64,000 nucleotides of DNA from the NCBI RefSeq assembly GCF_036010325.1, contig NZ_CP108549.1, positions 8,990,001 to 9,054,000 on the forward strand, given 5' to 3'. Under the pieces are notes generated by a model, which was given only the letters and a program-made list of their open reading frames with translations, was not told the DNA's origin and made no database searches. Shown here piece by piece: positions 1-8,957 of the stretch (position 1 is the first letter of the stretch; each line of letters starts with the position of its first letter). This stretch comes from Streptomyces sp. NBC_01210. GTDB lineage: Bacteria; Actinomycetota; Actinomycetes; Streptomycetales; Streptomycetaceae. The translations under genes were made by a program, and so were the position numbers.

Positions 1-251
1 GCTTGCTCATCCCAGTCCGCAGGATCCTGCGGCGGCGGAGATGCGTCCCACACCTCGACGTCCACCGTGGCAGTGTGGGTGTGACCGCCACTTGTGATGT
101 CCAGACGCCCCGTATGGGTGCCGAGGAATGCATCGCGGTGGAAGTCGTCGGGGAACGGTACGGGAAGGTCCGCATCGTCGGACTCCTGCAACCCGAATGC
201 GTAGTACCCCACGTACGCACTCACGCGCTGCCCCCGGACAACCTGCGCCAC
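1..251 (-). CDS. hypothetical protein, partial at left edge
   Basis: The reading frame stays open from a GTG at 249-251 to the window edge, about 83 residues. The GTG has a GAAGG-like ribosome site about seven bases upstream, and a second in-frame GTG lies at 257. The visible peptide is polar and acidic, with a histidine-threonine stretch (HTHTAT) and a proline-rich DASPPPQDPADWDE segment. Codon use is strongly GC3-biased, as expected for a real Streptomyces gene. I do not recognise the family, and no transmembrane helix or signal peptide is visible. The rest of the gene lies outside the window. Confidence 0.5.
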   Translation of the reverse strand, partial: MAQVVRGQRVSAYVGYYAFGLQESDDADLPVPFPDDFHRDAFLGTHTGRLDITSGGHTHTATVDVEVWDASPPPQDPADWDEQ

Positions 252-548
252 GAGCACCCCTTCGGTTCAGCGGACATGCCTTGGCCAGGATGCTAGCCGC
301 GCCCTGCACGGACCTGGAACACAGCGCAGAGAACCAGCCGAAGCGCGCCTGTAGCCCGCCGCGTCCGCCTGGCCTGGCCGCCTGGTCCTGCCCCGGGCCC
401 GCCGCCTGCCGCGGCGGGCCCTCGGCTGCGTCCCGGTCCTGGTTATCCGTGACTTGGCACGCAGTTCGGCGGCTGCGCGGCGGGGGAGGCCGGTGGGCCC
501 CGGATCCAGCTGGTTCCGGGGCCCAACCGGCGAGCGGATGAGGGTGGA

Positions 549-1051
549 CTACAGGCGCATGAGCAGCGGCAGCAGGGCCGCTATCAGGCTGCAGGCGGCC
601 ATCAGGATCTGCAGGCTCCGGCCCGGACCGTACGAGATCCGCGTGAGCGGCCCGGTGTGGCTGTGGCTGTCGATTGACTTGGCGGTCGCGGTGGTTCGCA
701 TGTGCCGTACTTCGGCGATCTCGAGCCGGGCCCGGTGGTACATCCAGACGTCGATCTGGTCCTGTGGCACGCCGCAGGCGCCGACGATGGCGGCGAGGAC
801 CTTGACCGGCGGGAGCTGGTCCTCGTTGAGGATCTTGTGCAGGGAGCTGCGGGAGATGGCGAGGTCGTAGCGCCGCACCCGCTGTTCCATCTCCCGCAGG
901 CCGACCTCGCTCTGCAGCCACACTCCACCAGCTGCACGGCGATGTCGGCGGCGGTGACGCCGACCGTGACGGCCTCGGCCGCCTCGCCGAACACGAAGTA
1001 GAACCACCTGCCGGCCGCCACACCCAGCATCAAGGCCAGCGGCACCAGCAC
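549..1051 (-). pseudogene. helix-turn-helix protein with C-terminal membrane anchor, frameshifted
   Basis: Two frames join into one plausible protein. The N-terminal frame, from ATG at 1051, reads a hydrophobic segment (LVPLALMLGVAAG) and then AADIAVQLVE. A one-base deletion near 928-931 moves coding into the frame reading VWLQSEVGLREMEQR, then a helix-turn-helix-like block (LAISRSSLHKILNEDQLPP), then KVLAAIVGACG. The protein ends with a hydrophobic tail (ILMAACSLIAALLPLLMRL) that could be a transmembrane anchor. This layout recalls actinobacterial XRE-type membrane regulators. Upstream, 1052-1518 holds no gene I can support. The frameshift may be genuine or a sequencing error. Confidence 0.45.
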
Positions 1052-1518
1052 CAGACGCCAGCCCTCGGGGCCTGCCGGCAGGCACAGACTTCCCCGACGG
1101 GGACCCGCTTCCCCTCACGGTGATTGATCCCCTGTATGGGTGAGCGCAGGTCGGCGGGCTTCACGGCATGGGCCCGTCTCGTGCAGGCCGCCCTGGTCCG
1201 GATCCGTGACGCGGTCGTCGTGAACTCCCTTGCGGTTTCGGGCAATCTGCAGCCGGGTCGGCCGGGTGGTCCTTGCCTTTCTGAGGGGGCTTTTGAGGCG
1301 GGAGTGTCCTGGCTGGACGGCTGTGAACGCCCTTGCCCCTGAGTGGGAACGTGTGATCGATTGCGTGGCTGGTTCTGCGGGGATCCGCGGCGTGGGCTCG
1401 TTCAACTCGAGGGCAGTTGTGACTACTTGTGGGTAGGTTGTGACGCCTCGCATGGGGAGTGCGGGGTTGATGAGTTCTGGTGTGGCTCGTCAGGGGGACT
1501 TTAGGGGGCGCGGTGCGT

Positions 1519-3643
1519 ATGCGCGGCGAACGGTTCGGGGTACGGCTTCCTTTCCGCAGACGGCTGTTGACCGTGGGCGCGTTGGTGCTGGCGTTGGCGG
1601 CCGGCACGGTCTCGGCGCAGGCCGAGTCACCCGGCCCGGTTCCCTCCGGTAGTACGTCGCCGGGTCCTTCGGTCTCGCCGGCAGATTCGGGGGGGGCCGA
1701 AGCCGGGTAATTCTGGGCCGCCTTCGGTGACGCGGACGGGTAAGCCGAAGGCGTCGACAGCAGCGGCGGGGCCGACGACGGACCATGCGTTGTACGCCTA
1801 CGACGCGGCCGGCCGTCTGGTCGGTGTGACGGATCCGGCTGGTGAGACTGCTCGCTATCGCTACGACGCGGCGGGCAACCGGCTTGGCATCGACCGGTTC
1901 GCCTCCAGTCAGCTCACGGTGCTGTCCCTGGTGCCGGTACGCGCCCCGGTCGGCGCGACGGTGACCCTGTCGGGCACGGGGTTCGCCACCGCGGCGCCCT
2001 CCAACGCGGTCTCTTTCGGCGGCGCGTCGGCCGAGGTGGTGTCGGCGTCGGCGAGCCGTCTGGTGGTGAAGGTCCCCGTCGGTGCCGCGGGTGGCAGCGT
2101 CTCGGTGAGCGTCGGCGGTAAGACTGTGCAGTCGCCCGAGACGTTCACCGTCGCACCGCCCGGCCCGGCCATCACGAAGATCGAGCCGGTTTCCGGCGCG
2201 CCGGGCACCCAGGTGGTGGTCTCCGGCTCCGGGTTTGCGGCGGCGGCCACTGACAACGTGGTGCGGTTCAACGGCGGTGCGGTGGCTGGGCTGGTGAGCG
2301 TCACGGCCACGTCGGTGACGGTTACGGTGCCGCAGGGTGCGACGACCGGCCGGCTGCAGGTGGAGACCCCGGACGGGCAGACGACGGCGGCGTCCGACTT
2401 CACGGTGCCGCTCAGCGGCGGCGAGGACAAGTTCGAGACGACGGTGCGTACGTCGGTGACGGACAACGCCCCGCCGTCGGTGCCGGTGACCCGCACGGGC
2501 AAGCAGGCACGCGTGCTGTTTGACGCCGAGCAGGGCGACGACATCGGCTTCGGATTCAGCGCGTCGACGTTCACCGCCGGTCTGCGGTTGAAGCTGGTCG
2601 ACCCGCTGGGGCGGGAGATGCCCGGCTCCACGTCGGTCAGCTCCAACGGCGGGGACTGGGAGGTCCAGAGTCTGCCGCTGTCCGGGACGTACTCCCTCGT
2701 GCTGGACCCGGGCTCGGGCAACACCGGTGCCGTGACCGTGACGGTCTCGTACCCGGTGGGAGGGACCCTCGACTACACCGGCCCGGCCGCCGACATGTCG
2801 CTCTCGCGGCCGGGCCAGGACGGGAAGCTGGCCTTTTCCGGCGTACTGGGGCAGTCCCTGAGCCTGGGCATCAATGGTGCCGGCATGACGAAGGCCCTGT
2901 ACGCACGGCTGCTGGGGCCCGACGGCAAGGAGGTTGCGTACGACTACGTCTCCGCCAAGTCCACAGGCAGCCTGGACCTGGACACGCTGGCGCAGTCCGG
3001 CCGCTACACGCTGATCATTGACCCCGACGCTGCCGGCACCGGCACGGTGACGCTCACTGCGTCGCACTATGCGGATGCCGGTGCCCTCGATCCGGCCGGC
3101 CCGGCGGTGGAACTCTCCCTCGCCCGCGCGGGACAGAACGGAATCGCCCGGTTTTCTGCCGAGGCGGGCCAGCGCGTGTCGATCGGGGCGACGGCAACAG
3201 GGTTCGCCACCTCCACACAGGTTGACGTGCGCCGGCCGAACGGGACGCGCCTGGACAGCTTCTCGGTCTCTACGGGCTCTCCCGAGGACTGGGACAGCAC
3301 GGCGCTGCCCGAGTCGGGCACGTACACGCTTGCCGTGCAGCCGGGCGGCGATCTGGACACCGGCAAACTGACGCTGACGCTGTCCCGGCCAGTGGACCTG
3401 GCACAGCTGGCCACCACGGGCGACCCGGTCCAGGCAGACATCGGCCGCTTTGCGCAGAACGCCGAATCCCTGTTCCAGGCGGAGGCCGGCGCCGATCTGT
3501 CGCTGGGCATCACCGGCAACACGTTCACCACGTATCTCCATGTCAGTGTGATCGCACCGTCCGGTGCGAAAACCGTCGACGCGGCATACGTGTCGGCCCA
3601 GTTCTCGTATAGCTGCCGCTGCCCGACAGGTAACGCAAAGTAG
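1519..3643 (+). pseudogene. secreted RHS/IPT-domain protein, N-terminal half, frameshifted and truncated
   Basis: ATG 1519 (or GTG 1513, after AGGGGG) opens a signal peptide: RLPFRRR, then LLTVGALVLALAAG, with a likely cut after AQA. The frame breaks in a run of eight G at about 1688-1695. Removing one G gives an uninterrupted reading through to 3643. After the shift come RHS repeats (YDAAGRLVGVTDPAG, YRYDAAGNRLG), then two IPT/TIG immunoglobulin-like domains (VGATVTLSGTGF; PGTQVVVSGSGF), then several beta-rich pre-peptidase-like repeats. Homology-like sequence stops at about VDAAYVSAQ, and the last 15 residues look foreign. The protein therefore lacks the RHS core and toxin tip. A matching core and tip lie inverted at 25454-28620, so these could be halves of one rearranged gene (inference). 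Confidence 0.7.
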
Positions 3644-3885
3644 CCACCGTCACGTTTCGTGTCCGGCATCCGTCGTGCAGCCGCCGACGTCGAGATCGAT
3701 CTTCCATCCGGGCTGCCGCTTCGCCATCTTCGATCTGACGTATCGTCAGCACTCTGTCGTGGTAAATACCGGATTTACCGCGGCGGAGCCCCTACCGTGA
3801 TCATCATGACCTGCGGCGGGGCATTTCGGCCGCCGGGGTGAGGTGTACGCATTTACTGTGGCAGTGCCGGAAGGGCGGGGCGGGC

Positions 3886-4956
3886 GTGTCAGTCGAACCA
3901 GTGAACGAACTCAAGGGCGGGGGTGCGCTCAGGTTGCCGCACGCCCGCGTCATGCCCATGTCCGCCCCGCCGGCCACGTACGCGACGGCGGTAGAGCGGT
4001 ACCTCACCGGCGCCGGCATCGCGAAGTCCTCCGCGCGGATCTACCGGATCTCACTGACGACGTGGGGATGGATGTTCGCCGGCGAACGCGCACCGACCGG
4101 ACCGGCCCGCCGCGGCGCGACACCGCCCCTCTTCGCCGTAGCCGCGATGGACGATCCCATGCTGCCGGAGGTGCTGGCCGAGCTCGCCGCCACGCGGGCG
4201 GACGCGATGGACGCCGACACCGTCAACCGGGAGCTGTCCATCGCACGCAAGGCGATCGGCTGGTGGCAGCGCCAGGGCTGGATCGAATGCGATCCGACGG
4301 TCGGCATCGAGCGGCGGCCCGCCCCGCCCGACCGCACCAAGGCCCTCGCCGAAAACCAGATCGCCGCCCTGTGGCGGCTGGACGTCGCGCTGCGGGAGAA
4401 GACGTGCTGGAAGATGCTCTACGAGTCGGCGGCGCGGGCCGATGAGGTGCTGTGCCTGAACGTGGAGGACCTGTACCCGGGCGACAAGCGGGGCCGGACC
4501 CTGGCCAAGGGCGGTGCGACGGAGTGGATTCACTGGCAGTCCGGGACCGCCCAGCTGCTGCCGCGCCTGATCGCGGGCCGCGCCCGTGGTCCGCTGTTTC
4601 TCACCGGCCGCAAGGCTCCGGCCGGGACGCCGACGCTGGACGTGTGCCCAGAGACCGGGCGAGCGAGGCTGTCGTACCGCCGGGCTGAGGAGATCTTCGA
4701 GGAGAACACCCGGCTGCTGGCCAACCCTCTTGCCTCACCCGAGGACATCGAGGACCTGGACGGCTTCACGCTGCACCGGCTCCGCCACAGTGCCCTGATC
4801 CACGATGCCGAGGGCGGCACGTCTACGCCGATGCTGCTGGCCCGCTCCCGCCACGCCTCGGTCCGCTCCCTGGAGCGGTATGCACGCCCCGGCGTCGACG
4901 CGGTCGCCGCCCATCTCGCTTCCCGCGATCCGGCCGCACGACGCGCACACCGCTGA
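3886..4956 (+). CDS. tyrosine-type site-specific recombinase
   Basis: The protein has about 356 residues. An N-terminal SAM-like core-binding region (TYATAVERYLTGAGIAKSSARIYRISL) is followed by a catalytic domain. The active-site set can be read in order: Arg in YESAARADEVL, Lys in LAKGGATEW, His-x-x-Arg in LHRLRHS, His in RSRHAS, and the nucleophile Tyr in SLERYARPG. The GTG at 3886 is preferred because a GGAAGGGCGGGG stretch precedes it; an in-frame GTG at 3838 would add 16 residues. It lies between the truncated RHS gene and the biosynthetic operon. A cluster of perfect repeats begins 130 bases after its stop, which suits a mobile-element integrase with its own sites nearby (inference). 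Confidence 0.85.
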   Translation: MSVEPVNELKGGGALRLPHARVMPMSAPPATYATAVERYLTGAGIAKSSARIYRISLTTWGWMFAGERAPTGPARRGATPPLFAVAAMDDPMLPEVLAELAATRADAMDADTVNRELSIARKAIGWWQRQGWIECDPTVGIERRPAPPDRTKALAENQIAALWRLDVALREKTCWKMLYESAARADEVLCLNVEDLYPGDKRGRTLAKGGATEWIHWQSGTAQLLPRLIAGRARGPLFLTGRKAPAGTPTLDVCPETGRARLSYRRAEEIFEENTRLLANPLASPEDIEDLDGFTLHRLRHSALIHDAEGGTSTPMLLARSRHASVRSLERYARPGVDAVAAHLASRDPAARRAHR

Positions 4957-5087
4957 CCGGCTACCGGCCAGGCTTCACATGCTGTTGCCTATTTCCGACG
5001 TATTCCGGTTGCCCTCCCTCCACGGCCGCACGACAGAGAAGCGACCTCAGGAACGATCATCGCGGACCCGCCCCACCCCACGCAGCA

Positions 5088-5127
5088 AATTGCGCAGCAG
5101 AGTCTCCACCGACTCTGCTGCGCAATT
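5088..5127. repeat. perfect 17-bp inverted repeat beside recombinase
   Basis: AATTGCGCAGCAGAGTC at 5088-5104 is mirrored exactly by GACTCTGCTGCGCAATT at 5111-5127 around a six-base spacer. The arms are long enough to be a recombinase core or a transcript-ending hairpin. No T-tract follows, and one half-site recurs at 5216, so a protein-binding or recombination site is more likely than a terminator. Confidence 0.7.
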
Positions 5128-5215
5128 CCTCGGAGCCGCTGGACTGCACTCCGCGACCTGCGGCGACGCGGCCGTGCTCGGCGCTCCGGGCGGCTGTTCC
5201 TGCGGGTCCAGCGAG

Positions 5216-5236
5216 TTGCGCAGCAGAGTCTCCACC
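5216..5236. repeat. third copy of the 21-bp half-site
   Basis: The 21 bases TTGCGCAGCAGAGTC plus TCCACC at 5090-5110 recur identically and in the same orientation at 5216-5236, 126 bp away. With the inverted arm at 5111-5127 this makes three half-sites between the recombinase stop and the end of the MFS gene. Such arrays are common at arm- or core-type sites of tyrosine recombinases. Confidence 0.65.
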
Positions 5237-5286
5237 TTGACCAAAGAGATAGGGGCACCCCCCGGGGCGACGGATCTGGTCCGCGG

Positions 5287-6516
5287 TCAGGCGGCGACCG
5301 CCTGTTCATCAGCCTCCCGTGAGCGCAGCAGGGCTACCGCGCGTACGTAGAACAGCGCGCACGCCCACATCGCCGCTGCGACCGCGAACCAACCGATCGC
5401 CTCCGGACGGAGCACGATCGCCAGGAGTAGGGCCGGACCGATGGCTTCGCCCACAGCGCAGGCGAAGGTGAACAGCGACGAGGCGCGGGTCAGGTGGCTC
5501 GCCATGTCGGGAGCGAACAGCAGTTCCGTGGTGGCTGCGGAGAACAGCACCTCTGCCAGGGAGACTAAGATGATGGCGAGCCCGACGACCACGAGGGAGA
5601 GCGGTCCCGATACCAGGGCGCTCGCCCCGGCAGTCGCCAGGCCGCCGCCCAGCATCACGCCCGCCAAAACCATCACCGCTTCCGGCCGGCAGCGTCGGTC
5701 GACGTAGCGGCTGACCGGGACCTGTAGCGCGATCACGATGACGGCGTTCGTGGCCACCAGGATGCCGACCGGCCATGCGTCATGGGGATAGACGTACCCG
5801 GAGACCCACAGCGGAACGGCATAGGTCAGTACCGGTGTCATCACAGAGAAGATGGCACTGATCGCCAGAAAGACGGTCAGGCGCGGCCGGGCCAGCAGCC
5901 GCCACACGGAGACGGTGGGCTGTGCGATCTGCGCCTGACCCGTTGAGGAGTGCTCGGGTGGCGGTAGACTCGTCGCCACGAGCCCGGAGCACGCGAGACA
6001 CGACACCGCGTTGAGGGCCATACACACGGCTGCCCCACGCGGGACGTCCCAGGCCAGAGCGGCGGCCGCGACGCTGCTGCCGAGCACGATGCCCGTGTTG
6101 GCCAGGCTTCGCAGCTTGGCCCGGTAGACCTTGGTCTCCGTGCGAGCAATATCCCGGATGATGAGGTTGCGTGCCGTCCCGCCGACTGCGGAGAACAGCC
6201 CGTAGACGATCAGGCATCCGGTCATCAACACCGGCGACGAAGCCACCAGAAGTGCTGCTGCGGCGAGCCCGCTCACGACCTTGCTGGAGACGTACGCCGT
6301 CCTGCCGCCGAGCCGGTCGATCGCCGAAGCAAAGGGCAGGGCGCCGAACTTGCCGCCCAGCGTGCTGACGAGAATGCAGGCCGCGGCGACCGCTGCGGAG
6401 ACGCTCCGTGTCTGCACCAGGAAAACCGTCAGGCCAGCGACGTAGGCGCCGCTTCCCACCATGTTTACCAGCGTCGCCCAGCCGAGGGCCCGCCTCGGGG
6501 GAAACCGGCCCGGCAT
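5287..6516 (-). CDS. MFS transporter, likely product exporter
   Basis: The 409-residue hydrophobic protein has about 12 predicted membrane segments, beginning LGWATLVNMVGSGAYVAGLTVF. It carries an MFS-like loop after TM2 (FASAIDRLGGRTAYV) and the usual long central loop (about residues 190-215). It is the last gene of a nine-gene minus-strand operon, and its ATG shares one base with the TGA of the preceding dehydrogenase gene (TGATG). In such operons the terminal MFS gene normally exports the product or gives self-resistance. The substrate cannot be read from sequence. Confidence 0.85.
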   Translation of the reverse strand: MPGRFPPRRALGWATLVNMVGSGAYVAGLTVFLVQTRSVSAAVAAACILVSTLGGKFGALPFASAIDRLGGRTAYVSSKVVSGLAAAALLVASSPVLMTGCLIVYGLFSAVGGTARNLIIRDIARTETKVYRAKLRSLANTGIVLGSSVAAAALAWDVPRGAAVCMALNAVSCLACSGLVATSLPPPEHSSTGQAQIAQPTVSVWRLLARPRLTVFLAISAIFSVMTPVLTYAVPLWVSGYVYPHDAWPVGILVATNAVIVIALQVPVSRYVDRRCRPEAVMVLAGVMLGGGLATAGASALVSGPLSLVVVGLAIILVSLAEVLFSAATTELLFAPDMASHLTRASSLFTFACAVGEAIGPALLLAIVLRPEAIGWFAVAAAMWACALFYVRAVALLRSREADEQAVAA

Positions 6517-7616
6517 CAGCGTGCACCGCCGCTGAACAGCCCGGTGTCCTCCAGGAACCGGGCGAACTCGTCCACGATACGACAGGATGCCGTTCGCATG
6601 GCAGATCGGGTCATGCCCGCGACGTGCGGAGAGAGCGTGCAGTGGGGGTTCTTCGCGAGAACCGAGGAGAAGCCCGCTCCCTCCGCCTCGAAGACGTCCA
6701 CCGCCGCTCGCCGGGGCCCGGAGGCGGGGTCGCGCAGTGCTTGGTCGAGGGTCTCCTCCGGCACCACGCTCGCCCGAGCCGTGTTGATCAGGACCGAGTC
6801 GGGTCGCATCAACCGCAGTTCCCGTGCCGCGATGAGGCCTTCGGTCTGTGCGGTGGCCGGCACATGGACCGACACCACGTCACAGCCTGCCAGCAGCTCG
6901 GCGAGGGACTGCACCCGGTGGCCGGGCCATCCGTCCGCACGATGCTGGGTGAACCGCGGCGACCCGCAGACCCACACTTCCGCGCCGAACGCCCGTACCA
7001 ATTCGGCCACGTGCCGGGCGATGGTTCCGGACCCCACAAGGCCCACGCGCGCACCCGCGAGGCTGCCCGCCGGCAGTTCCTGGACCGCCGTGCTCCACGA
7101 GCCGTCGCGCAGGGCGCCGGACCGCTGGGACACGCCGCGCAGGGCGTCGAGCATGAGCGCCACCGTGTGCTCGGCCACCGCCGCCGCGTTGGCTCCCGGT
7201 GTGGTCCGGATGGCGACGCCCAGCTCCTCGGCCGCCGCCTTGTCGAAGGTGTCCGATCCGGCGGCGGCCCGCCCGACCAAGGCCAGGCGGTGGCGCAGCC
7301 CGTCCCGCGTCGCCCGTTCTAGCACCGCCCGGGTGAGCGGAATACCGGCCCGGCATTTCAGGGCGTGGTAGCCGCGTCCCTCGTCCTCTAGCCGCCGACC
7401 GAGCTCCTCCTCGGAGAACCCATCGAAGTTCGCCGTCTCCCAGTCGGCTTCGATCCTGGCCCGGAGCCCGGCGTCCGTGACGCGCCGGAGGTTGACCGTC
7501 GGCGTCAGACCGAGGCTGACGAGGGCGGCCAGCTCGGTCAGCGCCTGGTCGCCGAGCGCCGGATCGACGACCAGGACCCGGCCGGGCGTGCGGCGGGCGT
7601 TTGTTGCCGCGCTCAC
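6516..7616 (-). CDS. D-isomer-specific 2-hydroxyacid dehydrogenase family protein
   Basis: The protein has 366 residues with the standard two-domain fold. The NAD-binding Rossmann motif reads VGLVGSGTIARHVAELVRAFG. The catalytic triad is visible as Arg in LINTARASVV, Glu in VDVFEAEG and His in LSPHVAGMT. The family interconverts 2-keto and D-2-hydroxy acids with NAD(P)H, so here it may make or remove a hydroxy-acid building block (inference). It lies between an ATP-grasp ligase gene and the exporter. The next upstream stop is at 7613, giving a four-base overlap with this start. Confidence 0.88.
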   Translation of the reverse strand: MSAATNARRTPGRVLVVDPALGDQALTELAALVSLGLTPTVNLRRVTDAGLRARIEADWETANFDGFSEEELGRRLEDEGRGYHALKCRAGIPLTRAVLERATRDGLRHRLALVGRAAAGSDTFDKAAAEELGVAIRTTPGANAAAVAEHTVALMLDALRGVSQRSGALRDGSWSTAVQELPAGSLAGARVGLVGSGTIARHVAELVRAFGAEVWVCGSPRFTQHRADGWPGHRVQSLAELLAGCDVVSVHVPATAQTEGLIAARELRLMRPDSVLINTARASVVPEETLDQALRDPASGPRRAAVDVFEAEGAGFSSVLAKNPHCTLSPHVAGMTRSAMRTASCRIVDEFARFLEDTGLFSGGAR

Positions 7617-8953
7617 GTGGTTCTCCCGTGTCCGCCGTGGTCCGGACCGCCGGTGAAGGGCCGGTACCGCAGGTCGTCCCGCCCGAGTACCTCGCTCTGG
7701 AAGTCCCGCATGGCGCGGGGCGACCTGCTAGGGCTCACCACGGAACCTGTCACAAAGGCGATCTCCACCCGGTCGAGGCGGCGGTCGAGCTCCGCCGCGG
7801 TGGGGGCGCTCACGAGCATCGCGGCCGCCGGCTGGTAGAGCGAGCTGGACGGCCCGGCGTAGGTGGCGCCGAGGTAGGTGTAATAACGGACGTACTCCAC
7901 CCCGTCGAGGGCGGCCAGTTCCTCCGCCCTCGGCAGGTCGAGGACCACGCCGGGAGGGAGCTTGGGATGGACCGAGCCCACCTCGCAGGCTGGTTCGGAC
8001 GGGGCGGCTTTCGGCTCCGAGCCCAGGCAGAGGTCCACGGAGGCCTCCGCCAGTGAGACGGACCGGGAGACCCGTACTTCTTCTTCGTTGAACGGGCCCC
8101 CGCGCCGAGCCGCGCATTCGCTGAAAACCAGCTGCCCGTCGGGGAGCCGGAAGAATTCCAGGTGGAAGACGCCGGAGCGCAGGCCGAGGGCGGCGAGCGC
8201 CTCGGCGGCCAGTCGGTCGGCTTCGGCGGTGAGCCCGGGGTGCGTGGCTTCGGTGCAGCGGTAGATCCGCAGGGCTGCCTCGGCCTCGACGGCTTCCAGG
8301 CAGGTTTGCGCGTAGCGCCCCACCGAGCTGAATCCGATCGTGCCGTCGTGCACCCAGCCGTCGAGACAGAACTCCTCGCCGGTGACGAACTGCTCGATCT
8401 GAAGGCCCTTGTGGGCTGTCCCGGCGGGGAAGAACGAGGCGACGGCCCTGTCGAAAGCCTCGGCGTCCGCCACGCGCACGGTGGCTTCGGTGCCCACGCC
8501 CGCGACCGGCTTGAGCACCAGGGGGTAGCCGAGTGCCTCAACGTCCCCCGGCGTCGGCGGAGCCCAGAACACCTGTGAGCGCGCCACCGGAACGCCCGCC
8601 TCGGCGAGCCGCTGCTTCTGCAGGTACTTGTCACGCATCAAAACAGCCACGTTCGTGCCCGGGCCGGGCACCCCGGCCGCCTGGGCCAGTCCTGCTGTCA
8701 TCACCACGGCGAGCTCGTAGTTGGTGTAGATCCCGTCGAAGTCGCCCAAGGAGAGCCCGGCGTGGGCCAGCCCGCTGACGACCGACTGGGTGTCGGTCTG
8801 GTCCGAGACCGGGACCTGTCGCACCTCCTCGGGGAAGGTGAGCACTCCGTTGCGTACGGCGCCGGCGTTGCGGACAGCGACGACCTCCAGCCCTCGTGCG
8901 ACACAGGCTTCCGCGAAAAACCTGTCCGAACCGATAAGCAACACCCGTGGCAT
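7613..8953 (-). CDS. ATP-grasp domain ligase
   Basis: The 446-residue protein has an N-terminal pre-ATP-grasp region (PRVLLIGSDRFFAEACVARGLEV), then ATP-grasp sequence: MRDKYLQKQRLAEAGVPVARS, YPLVLKPVAGVGTEATV (phosphate-binding lysine and glycine loop), and Mg-ligand region HLEFFRLPDGQLVFSECAARRGG. Family members activate a carboxylate as acyl phosphate and join it to an amine or thiol. Many in biosynthetic clusters are amino-acid or dipeptide ligases. ATG 8953 is chosen because AGAGGAAG sits nine bases upstream; an ATG at 8971 is less well placed. It starts four bases after the amine oxidase stop. It is one of two distinct ATP-grasp genes in this operon. Confidence 0.85.
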   Translation of the reverse strand: MPRVLLIGSDRFFAEACVARGLEVVAVRNAGAVRNGVLTFPEEVRQVPVSDQTDTQSVVSGLAHAGLSLGDFDGIYTNYELAVVMTAGLAQAAGVPGPGTNVAVLMRDKYLQKQRLAEAGVPVARSQVFWAPPTPGDVEALGYPLVLKPVAGVGTEATVRVADAEAFDRAVASFFPAGTAHKGLQIEQFVTGEEFCLDGWVHDGTIGFSSVGRYAQTCLEAVEAEAALRIYRCTEATHPGLTAEADRLAAEALAALGLRSGVFHLEFFRLPDGQLVFSECAARRGGPFNEEEVRVSRSVSLAEASVDLCLGSEPKAAPSEPACEVGSVHPKLPPGVVLDLPRAEELAALDGVEYVRYYTYLGATYAGPSSSLYQPAAAMLVSAPTAAELDRRLDRVEIAFVTGSVVSPSRSPRAMRDFQSEVLGRDDLRYRPFTGGPDHGGHGRTT

Positions 8954-8957
8954 GGCC

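Noticed and set aside
1490..3541. Long minus-strand open frame opposite the RHS/IPT gene
   Set aside because: It is arginine/glycine-rich low-complexity sequence, the expected antisense of a GC3-biased gene; the plus strand carries clear domains.
5047..5244. Minus-strand 65-residue ORF over the recombinase repeats
   Set aside because: Its repeated VETLLRN peptide simply follows from the DNA repeats, and no ribosome site or codon bias supports it.
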